Assembly: GCF_003070885.1 (NCBI RefSeq)
Contig: NZ_CP028913.1
Span: 1-64,000 of the forward strand
Origin: Agromyces badenianii
Lineage (GTDB): Bacteria > Actinomycetota > Actinomycetes > Actinomycetales > Microbacteriaceae
Reading direction: 5' to 3'
Length of the DNA stretch: 64,000 nucleotides
How positions within the stretch are numbered: the stretch's first letter is position 1; the number at the start of each line of letters is the position of its first letter. This document shows positions 55,236 to 61,818 of the stretch, piece after piece. The notes below the pieces were generated by a model. The model worked only from the letters and a program-made list of their open reading frames with translations, made no database searches and was not told where the DNA came from. A program made the position numbers and the translations under genes.

Positions 55236-56099
55236 ATGAGAACGGGCAGACTGCATCAGCGGCGTTTGGTTGTTGCCGCGACGTGCCTCATTTTGGCCAC
55301 TTTCACCCTCGCAGCCTGCTCGTTCCGCACGGAACCTCCACAAGCATCACAGCAAACGGCGGCGGACCTCGCCGCATCTGTGGAGGAACTTCGCGGCGTC
55401 CATTCGGCGAAAGCGACGGTCAACGATGTTGATTTGAAAGACAAGCCAGGCGAGTGGTACGTCCAGCTGACGGTCGACGCCGATTCAGCCGCTGACATCA
55501 ATGGCTTGCCGTTCGCACTCGCCCCAGTCCTCGACGACGCACAGTTGCACGGTCAGAGGATACGGCTCGCTCTTCGTATACCAGGTGGCCCTGGCATCGC
55601 CTCAACCACGCTCGGTGCGATTTCGGGCGGCAATGTCCGCACTGCGATCGCGCTTCGGTCGGTCCCCGGGGTTCTCTCTGTAGATGGGGCGTCATACTCA
55701 CCGAAATTGCTTGCATCAATGGCTCCGTCAACAACGCTCACGACCATCCTGCCCACGCTGCGAGACGCGTTGCGTGCCGGCGGCGACGAGGTCCCCTCGG
55801 TGATGGCGGCCTGGACCGGCGAGGTGAACACTCGCTTTTCCGTCGATGTCTCCTCAGCTTGGCCGTCAGAAGAGTTGGTCACCGCATTGGAGAAAGTCGG
55901 TCGCATGAGCTCGTTGAGATACCTCGCCGCGTTGCAGCGCACCGAGTCGATGCCAATGATTACTGCTGATCTGACGAAGTCAGCAGACGTGACCGTTGTT
56001 GCCGATTTGCTTCGAGAAGTGACAGACAGCGGCAGCCCTGCCGGAACACACTTTTCGGTCAACGGCCCTAATGGCGAGCAACTCACAGGAACGATCTGA
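55236..56099 (+). CDS. Putative lipoprotein of unknown function
   Basis: The 287-residue protein has a signal peptide with a twin-basic start (RTGRLHQRR), a hydrophobic core and the lipobox LAAC (Cys about 28). The mature part has no family I can name; it contains a repeating pattern of short beta/helix units (about 40-120 and 190-287) typical of an alpha-beta sandwich. Its codon use is closer to neutral than in other genes here, so it may have been acquired. ATG 55236 has only a weak ribosome binding site. Confidence 0.7.
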   Translation: MRTGRLHQRRLVVAATCLILATFTLAACSFRTEPPQASQQTAADLAASVEELRGVHSAKATVNDVDLKDKPGEWYVQLTVDADSAADINGLPFALAPVLDDAQLHGQRIRLALRIPGGPGIASTTLGAISGGNVRTAIALRSVPGVLSVDGASYSPKLLASMAPSTTLTTILPTLRDALRAGGDEVPSVMAAWTGEVNTRFSVDVSSAWPSEELVTALEKVGRMSSLRYLAALQRTESMPMITADLTKSADVTVVADLLREVTDSGSPAGTHFSVNGPNGEQLTGTI

Positions 56100-56128
56100 A
56101 CGCGTATCCAAACCGCAGTGAGGGATCC

Positions 56129-56605
56129 CTATGTGCGTTGGTGAGCTGTTCTGAGTTCTGGGCGGAAGCGGTCCGCTGCGGTGTCCCACCCGAGGACGCG
56201 TTGCGGTCGGGTCTTGATCCGTTCGGCGATGTCGTCGAGCTGCCGGAGCGAGAACCGGTTCAGGTCTTCACCGTTCGCGAGGTACTGGCGCAGGAGGCGG
56301 TTGGTGTTCTCATGCGACCCACGCTGCCATGGGCTCCGTGGGTCGCAGAAGCAGACCTGGCCGAGCTCGGCGGCCAGTTCTTGTGCTCTGCCATCTCGCG
56401 GCCGCGGTCCCAGGTCAGCGACAACCGCAGCGTTGGCGGTACGCCCCGGAGGTCCTCGACGATGGCCCGGTGTACAGCGTCGGCTTTTATCCGTGCGGGA
56501 GGGGCACGATCCGCACGAACCGGGTCTGCCGCTCAACCAGAGTCGCCACCGCCGAGGGGCGACGACCCATGACCATGTCGCCTTCCCAGTGCCCGAGCGC
56601 ACGAT
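56129..56605 (-). mobile_element. IS30-family transposase remnant
   Basis: Read on the minus strand, HWEGDMVMGRRPSAVATLVE, then VRIVPLPHG, then (in other frames) KADAVHRAIVEDLRGVPPTL, TWDRGREMAEHK and CFCDPRSPWQRGSHENTNRL are catalytic-domain parts of an IS30 transposase. They need at least two frameshifts (near 56494 and 56380) to join, and the N-terminal third is missing. The copy is dead. Its truncated end abuts the GntR fragment at about 56605. Confidence 0.9.
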
Positions 56606-57070
56606 GCGAGTCCAGCACTGGATATCTATCGGCAGTTCCGTGGTCTGATCGTCTCAGGCCAGCTCGGCGCCGGCGAACGATTGCCGACCATGCGACAGAC
56701 CGCAAGTGACCTCGGAGTTGCGCCCGGCACCGCGGCGAAGGCATACAAGATGCTCGAGCGAGACAGGCTCGTCGTCACCCGCACTGCAGCGGGCACCCGT
56801 GTGGCGAGTTCGGCAGCGGTCCTCCCTCGGTCGGTGGTCCGGCGCATTCGCGATCTCGTCGCGGAGGCAGAGGCGGCCAGCGCTGACACTGACGATGTGA
56901 TCGATGTGCTGCGCGTCATCTGGCAAGCCGAGGTCGGTACACCGGCACCGCCCCACACCGGCGAGAACCGTCACCGAATGCGTGTCCTGCGTGAACTCGA
57001 CATCGTGTTTCAAGTGCGGGTGGAACGCACCGCCTCTTCGGCGTCAGCCGAAGAGAAGCCTTCGTCTTGA
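56606..57070 (+). pseudogene. 5-prime-truncated GntR (YtrA-type) regulator
   Basis: The frame reads LDIYRQFRGLIVSGQLGAGE, then RLPTMRQTASDLGVAPGTAAKAY and KMLERDRLVVTRTAAGTRVA, a GntR winged helix of the YtrA type. The start codon and first residues are gone; upstream sequence in frame comes from the IS30 remnant. TTG 56681 could start a shortened protein but would drop the first helix. The 3-prime part (57010-57070) overlaps a minus-strand gene and shows no homology. Confidence 0.7.
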
Positions 57071-57243
57071 AGCTCTTCAACGAGTTGTCTCTCGCGCTGA
57101 GCCCGGGCCAGTGCCTGGCGTGCGGCCCGATTCACGGTTACGAGGGTGGATAAGAGTCGGTAGCTCAGGTACGCGATCAGCATGAGCGCACCGAGAAGTG
57201 CGGCCACGAGAACCGCTGAGCCGAACGCCGCGATACTCTCCAT
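57010..57243 (-). CDS. Small membrane protein with coiled-coil tail
   Basis: The 77-residue protein has an N-terminal membrane helix (about 8-29) and a basic/acidic helical tail (NRAARQALARAQRERQLVEEL). A TAGCGT hexamer on its strand lies 6 bases before ATG 57243, so it is probably leaderless. Its layout resembles that of the protein at 57362, though the sequences differ. Function unknown. Confidence 0.6.
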   Translation of the reverse strand: MESIAAFGSAVLVAALLGALMLIAYLSYRLLSTLVTVNRAARQALARAQRERQLVEELQDEGFSSADAEEAVRSTRT

Positions 57244-57361
57244 GAGATCACGCTAGAGCCTCATGGATTTCCCTCCTAGTCGCAGCCGGCAGAGACGTGT
57301 GTCACCACCGATCGTTCCGACTCTCGAACATCAGCGTGAGGACCGGTCGGGCAGGTCTGGT

Positions 57362-57559
57362 TCAGCCGGCCGGTGTGTGGCCCGGGGCGATGAGATCGTC
57401 AGCGGCGGCCTCAGCGAGGAGCAGCGCCGTGCGCGCGCGCTGGCCGTCGGTGTAGGCGTTGAGTGCCCGGATCGCCGCGATGACGAGCCAGGCGAGCGCG
57501 ACGACCGCCGCGAGCGCGACCACGATGTAGATGACACTGAAGAGGCTGAACATATCCAT
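57362..57559 (-). CDS. Small membrane protein
   Basis: The 65-residue protein starts MDMFSLFSVIYIVVALAAVV, has one membrane helix (about 5-30) and an Ala-rich helical tail. TACCTT on its strand (57571-57566) lies 6 bases before the ATG at 57559, which supports this start and a leaderless mRNA; longer frames upstream are not supported. It resembles the 57010 protein in length and plan, and both face the same way. Confidence 0.6.
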   Translation of the reverse strand: MDMFSLFSVIYIVVALAAVVALAWLVIAAIRALNAYTDGQRARTALLLAEAAADDLIAPGHTPAG

Positions 57560-57634
57560 GCCCCGAAGGTATCGGGCAGGCGCGCGTCTGTGCGTCGGCC
57601 GGTTGCTGACATCCTTCGAGGCGCCGACTTTGGG

Positions 57635-57679
57635 TCGCCGCCAGAATCGACAGCGAGTAGTCGCCGCCAGAATCGACAG
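57635..57679. repeat. 19-base direct repeat
   Basis: TCGCCGCCAGAATCGACAG occurs at 57635-57653 and again at 57661-57679, a 26-base period with a variable spacer. It lies between two small minus-strand genes. The sequence might be an insertion-sequence end or a regulator binding pair. Confidence 0.6.
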
Positions 57680-57713
57680 TGCGTAAGCGTCGTCGGTACC
57701 GATCGTTTGAGGT

Positions 57714-58007
57714 CTACCCAGCCGGAGAAGCATTCGGGTCGGTTCCCGCGAGACGCACCAAAGTCGTCTCGCGCGGATGGTTGCCAGCGGGCTCAGGTTC
57801 CACCTCCGCGAATAGCTCGAATCGTCGCTCTTTTGCGTGGTCCTCGGCCCACCGGATGGCCTCCAAAACGTCGGCGGTGCCGCTAAGAGTCCACGCATCG
57901 AGATTCCATCCGAAGCCAGGAGCAGGCCGCTCCCAGTAGTTCACCCGGTACACCGGATCATTCACTTCTTGTCGGGACTCGCTATGCGTCGTCTGGCGGG
58001 CGTCCAT
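57714..58007 (-). CDS. Hypothetical protein
   Basis: The 97-residue protein has no membrane part. The central region YRVNYWERPAPGFGWNLDAW and IRWAEDHAKERRFELFAEVE looks like a small conserved alpha/beta domain with many aromatic residues. I know similar hypothetical proteins from this family of bacteria but no function. GTG at about 57962 (NDPVYRV) is a possible shorter start. Confidence 0.55.
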   Translation of the reverse strand: MDARQTTHSESRQEVNDPVYRVNYWERPAPGFGWNLDAWTLSGTADVLEAIRWAEDHAKERRFELFAEVEPEPAGNHPRETTLVRLAGTDPNASPAG

Positions 58008-58260
58008 GGTCGCCAGCGTAGGCCCAAGTGCCCAATGGCGACGCGCGTTTCAAACGACCGGTTCTGAATATGCAGGGTTCGGCACCCGCCGCCATCGAAC
58101 GTCTGGTCGTGCGCACTGAACATGAGTGTTCGTCCGAGTTCACGCGACACCAACCCCGAGGGATGGACGGATTATTACCAGCACCGAGCTGGCGGCGACC
58201 CCGGGTGACCGCGGCGCCCGGTCGGTTCCACGACGCGACCCAGCTGGTAGCGTCGCACGC

Positions 58261-59184
58261 GTGAATCCGACGAGCACGCTCGCGATCGACGCGGGCCAGT
58301 CCGGCATCAAGGTCAGGCACACGGATGCCGCGGGCTCGAGCGAATGGTCGGCTCCGGGCATTCGCACCGACCTGCCGCTGCTGCCGCAGCTCGCCCGCAT
58401 CGTCGCGCAGGCGCATGAGGGCGGTCGCACGGCCGAACGCATCGGGCTGGGTGTCTCGGGGCTCACCGAAGACGAGACCGACGCCGGGTACCTGCTCGCC
58501 GCCGCGACGCCGATCGGCGCCCGCAGCGTGCACCTCGCCCACGACTCGATCACCGCCTACCTCGGTGCGCTCGGCGACGAACGCGGAGTCGTCGTCGCGG
58601 CCGGCACCGGTGTCGTGACGCTCGCCGTCGGCGCCACCGAGATCGCCAGGGTCGACGGGTGGGGCTACATCATGGGCGACGCCGGCAGCGGGTACTGGCT
58701 TGGTCGGGCCGGACTCGAGGCGGTCATGCGCGCCCACGACGGCCGCGGCGACGCGACCGCACTGAGCGATGTCGTGCGCGCGGATTTTCCCGACCTCGAG
58801 GCGGCCTACATCGAGCTCCAGGGCGACCCGGGGCGGGTGCAGCGCGTCGCGTCGTACGCGCGTGCGGTGGCTGACGCGGCTGCGGCCGGTGACGCGGTCG
58901 CCGAGGCGATCGTGACCGATGGGGCGCGCGAGCTCGCGGCATCCGCAACCGCCGGGCTTCGCCGCGTCGGCGAACTGGGCGTGCCCGACTCGCGGGTTCG
59001 CGGGGTCGGCGGCCTGTTCCTCGGTGAGGTGCTCGGGCGAGAGTTCGTCGCCGCGATTCGCGCCAGGCTCCCCGGTGCCGAGGTCCGGCTCGGCGAGGCG
59101 CACCCGCTCGACGGTGCCGCGGCGCTCGCCGATGTCGCGCCGACGAGCGCGCTCGCGGCCCACATCGCCGTCGCGCACGTCTGA
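58261..59184 (+). CDS. BadF/BadG/BcrA/BcrD-type kinase (N-acetylglucosamine-kinase-like)
   Basis: The 307-residue protein has the actin-like ATPase fold: AIDAGQSGIKVR (about 7-18, phosphate 1), VVVAAGTGVVTLAV (about 117-130), and DGWGYIMGDAGSGYWLGR (about 137-154), as in eukaryote-like GlcNAc kinases and the BadF family. Likely substrate is an amino sugar. A TAGCGT hexamer (58248-58253) lies 7 bases before GTG 58261, so it is leaderless. It stands alone. Confidence 0.82.
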   Translation: MNPTSTLAIDAGQSGIKVRHTDAAGSSEWSAPGIRTDLPLLPQLARIVAQAHEGGRTAERIGLGVSGLTEDETDAGYLLAAATPIGARSVHLAHDSITAYLGALGDERGVVVAAGTGVVTLAVGATEIARVDGWGYIMGDAGSGYWLGRAGLEAVMRAHDGRGDATALSDVVRADFPDLEAAYIELQGDPGRVQRVASYARAVADAAAAGDAVAEAIVTDGARELAASATAGLRRVGELGVPDSRVRGVGGLFLGEVLGREFVAAIRARLPGAEVRLGEAHPLDGAAALADVAPTSALAAHIAVAHV

Positions 59185-59238
59185 GACGGCGGCGCGGGCG
59201 CCCGCGGTGCACCCGCGCGACGCCCGCTGCCCGGGTGT

Positions 59239-59703
59239 TCAGCCGCGGGTGAGGTACGCCTCGATGCGGTCGAACGCGCCGATCCAGGCCTGGGTCTGGA
59301 AGAAGTCGCGCAGTTCGGGTGTCGGGAAGCCGGTCTGCTCGACCGTCATGAGGGTGCCGCCGTCGTTCGGCTCGAAGGTGACGACGACGTGCGTCGTCAT
59401 GGCGGCGCCGTCGGGCCCGCTGCCGGTCGACTCGGTGACGAGCCGGTGCGGGCGATCGATCTCGAGGAAGGTCTGCACCTCGCGGAACAGGGTGTCGCGG
59501 TCGGGCCCCCAGACGGCGGTCTGCGTGCCGCCGACACGAAGATCGACCTCGATCTCGACGACGCCGGGCTCGTCGTCGAGGATGGAGTACCAGATCTTCT
59601 GCTTCCCGGCGTCGGTGTAGGCGTCGAAGACCTCGCCGGGTGACGCGGGGAGCTGTCGCTGGAGCCGGAGCCCGATCGTCTCGTTGGTGTCGGTGTCGCT
59701 CAT
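59239..59703 (-). CDS. SRPBCC/AHSA1-domain protein
   Basis: The 154-residue protein shows an AHSA1-type lipid/ligand-binding domain: LPASPGEVFDAYTDAGKQKIWYS (about 16-38), then VGGTQTAVWG and TFEPNDGGTLMTVEQTGFPTPELRDF. GGAACGG lies about 6 bases before ATG 59703. It is coupled by an ATGA overlap to the ArsR-type gene upstream, the usual arrangement of such pairs. The ligand is unknown. Confidence 0.87.
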   Translation of the reverse strand: MSDTDTNETIGLRLQRQLPASPGEVFDAYTDAGKQKIWYSILDDEPGVVEIEVDLRVGGTQTAVWGPDRDTLFREVQTFLEIDRPHRLVTESTGSGPDGAAMTTHVVVTFEPNDGGTLMTVEQTGFPTPELRDFFQTQAWIGAFDRIEAYLTRG

Positions 59704-60050
59704 GATTCCGTTCCTTTCGTGAGGGTGAAGTAGGCATCGAGACCGTCGAGGCGACGCTCCCAGAGCCGCTGGTAGAAGGTGATCCACGCCATGGCGTCGT
59801 CCAATCGCTCGGTGCCGAGGCTGACCTGCCGCGCACGGCCGACCTTCTCGGTCGTGACGAGGCCGGCGGCTTCGAGCACGTCGACGTGCTTGCGGATGCC
59901 GGTGAGCGTCATGCCGCTCGGTGCGGCGAGCTCGGTGATCGTGGCTGCGCCGGAGCCGAGCCTGGTCAGGACGCCGCGCCGCGTCTCATCGGCGAGGGCC
60001 GCGAAGGCCCGGTCGAGGAGCGCCGGATCGGATGTCTGTTGCTGAACCAT
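59700..60050 (-). CDS. ArsR-type winged-helix regulator
   Basis: The 116-residue regulator has a winged helix (DRAFAALADETRRGVLTRLG, about 10-29, then ITELAAPSGMTLTGIRKHVDVLEAAGLVTTEKVGRARQVSLG) without metal-binding cysteine pairs, so it probably responds to something other than metal. ATG 60050 fits the first conserved residues; a longer start at 60086 would run through the operator. It is the first gene of a two-gene operon with the SRPBCC protein. Confidence 0.87.
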   Translation of the reverse strand: MVQQQTSDPALLDRAFAALADETRRGVLTRLGSGAATITELAAPSGMTLTGIRKHVDVLEAAGLVTTEKVGRARQVSLGTERLDDAMAWITFYQRLWERRLDGLDAYFTLTKGTES

Positions 60051-60090
60051 GTGGTTCAGTGTACGACACTGAACCGAAGAGTTCAATGAT
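60043..60090. promoter_or_regulatory. Operator array of the ArsR-type regulator
   Basis: A perfect 10-base inverted repeat GGTTCAGTGT (60053-60062) / ACACTGAACC (60066-60075) with a 3-base spacer is flanked by TGAACCA-TG-TGGTTCA (60043-60058) and by a further TGAAC...GTTCA dyad (60070-60085). The alternating half-sites TGAAC/GTTCA make at least three possible dimer sites, one covering the start codon. Confidence 0.75.
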
Positions 60091-60096
60091 GTGGTC

Positions 60097-61548
60097 TCAC
60101 ATCGTGTCGAGGATCGCCACCAGGTGCTCGAACGTCGTGTTGGGGTTCACGATCGCGAACCGCGTGTTCGGCCGCCCGGCGTGCGAGCTCGGCGTCACGA
60201 ACGCACGCTGCTCGTCGAGCAGCCGCGCCGACCACGCGTCGTAGTCGGCCTTCGTCCAGCCCTCGCGCTCGAACACCACGACCGACAGTTGCGGCGCCCG
60301 CACGAGGCTGAGGCCCGCACGCGACTCGATCTCGTCGGCGATGCGCTGCGCGAGCGCGAGCGAACTCGAGATCGCCTCGCGGTACGCGGCGCCGCCGTAG
60401 CTCGCGAGCGAGAACCAGAGCGGCAGCCCGCGCGCACGCCGCGTGAGGTGCGCGGCGTAGTCCGACGGGCTCCAGTCGCCGCCCTCGGTGAGCGTGTCGA
60501 GGTACTCCGCGTGCTGGGTGTGCGCACGCCGGCCCATCTCGGGGTCGCGGTAGATGAGCGCGCACGCGTCGAACGGAGCGAAGAGCCACTTGTGCGGGTC
60601 GACGATCACCGAGTCGGCGTGCTCGACGCCCGCGAAGCGGTGCCGCGCGAGCGGGGAGAGCATGCCCGCGAGCCCGTAGGCGCCGTCGACGTGGAACCAG
60701 AACTCGAAGTCGCGCTTCAGCTCGGCGATCGAGGCGAGGTCGTCGACGATGCCGAAGTTCGTCGAGCCGGCGGTCGCGACCACGGCGAAGACGGATGCCC
60801 CGTGCTCCTCGAGTGCCGCCCGCACGTCGTCGCCCCGCAGCATCCCATCACCGGCCGGGGTCACGGGCACCACGTCGACGTCCATCACGCGCGCGGCCGA
60901 CGCGATCGAGGAGTGGGCCTCGGCGCTGCACACGATCTTCCAGCGACCACCGGGCGGGGCGGGCACCGGGGCATCCGTCTCGCCCTGGCTCAGCCGGTGC
61001 CGCGCGTGCTCGCGCGCCGCGACGAGGGCGGAGAGGTTGCCGAGCGTGCCGCCCTGCACGAACACGCCGCCCGAGCCGGCGGGCAGGCCGAACTCGCGGC
61101 CGAGCCACGAGAGCACCTCGTTCTCGGCGTGCACGGCGCCGGCGCCCTCGAGCCACGAGCCGCCGTAGAGGGCGCTCGCCGAGACCACGAGGTCGAACGC
61201 CGTCGCCGCCTTCGTGGGCGCCGTCGGAATGAAGGAGAGGTACTGCGGGTGGTCGGTCGTGATGCACGCCGGGGCGAGCACGTGCTCGAAGAGGGCGAGG
61301 GCGCGGGCCGCCCCGATGCCCTGCTCGTCGATCGTGCGCCCGGCGAGGCGGCGCAGCTCGGCCTCGGACACGGGCTTGTCGAGCGGGGTGTCGTCGCTCA
61401 GGATGCGCCGGCGCGAGTAGGCGAGCACGAGGTCGACGAGGTGCGAAGTCTCGTCGGAGGTGGAGTGCATGCGCGTCGCGGGGTCGCGGGGTTCGCGCTC
61501 GGCGGTGAGGTCGGCGTTGGACCCGCGGGCGGGTTCGTTGCGGTGCAT
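60097..61548 (-). CDS. PLP-dependent aromatic/acidic amino-acid decarboxylase family protein
   Basis: Group II PLP decarboxylases remove CO2 from aromatic amino acids, glutamate or related acids. The 483-residue protein has GGTLGNLSALVAAREHAR (about 155-172), SAEAHSSI, HVDGAYGLAG (about 290-299) and the PLP lysine in DPHKWLF (about Lys320). The substrate cannot be decided from these motifs. AAAGGGA lies 9 bases before ATG 61548; ATG at 61470 is an alternative. It stands alone. Confidence 0.87.
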   Translation of the reverse strand: MHRNEPARGSNADLTAEREPRDPATRMHSTSDETSHLVDLVLAYSRRRILSDDTPLDKPVSEAELRRLAGRTIDEQGIGAARALALFEHVLAPACITTDHPQYLSFIPTAPTKAATAFDLVVSASALYGGSWLEGAGAVHAENEVLSWLGREFGLPAGSGGVFVQGGTLGNLSALVAAREHARHRLSQGETDAPVPAPPGGRWKIVCSAEAHSSIASAARVMDVDVVPVTPAGDGMLRGDDVRAALEEHGASVFAVVATAGSTNFGIVDDLASIAELKRDFEFWFHVDGAYGLAGMLSPLARHRFAGVEHADSVIVDPHKWLFAPFDACALIYRDPEMGRRAHTQHAEYLDTLTEGGDWSPSDYAAHLTRRARGLPLWFSLASYGGAAYREAISSSLALAQRIADEIESRAGLSLVRAPQLSVVVFEREGWTKADYDAWSARLLDEQRAFVTPSSHAGRPNTRFAIVNPNTTFEHLVAILDTM

Positions 61549-61818
61549 CCGGATGTCCCTTTCGACTCGGCGCGGCCGGGACGCCGGCGGGCCAGAGGAG
61601 AGTTTCACATACCGCGGCCGAACTGCAAAAAAACCTCACGATTCCTGCGTCATGCGCGGCTTCCGTGTGCAAAACGGCGACGGCGCGCAATGGATGCCGC
61701 GGTCGACGCAACGCCGCCGGCAGGTGTTCCCCGGGGCACACGACTCGTCTCGGTCTTCGGCGCCGAGCGCGACCCCGAAGCCGGGCGTGTCGGTGGCCGG
61801 CGTGAATAGACTTCGCCA

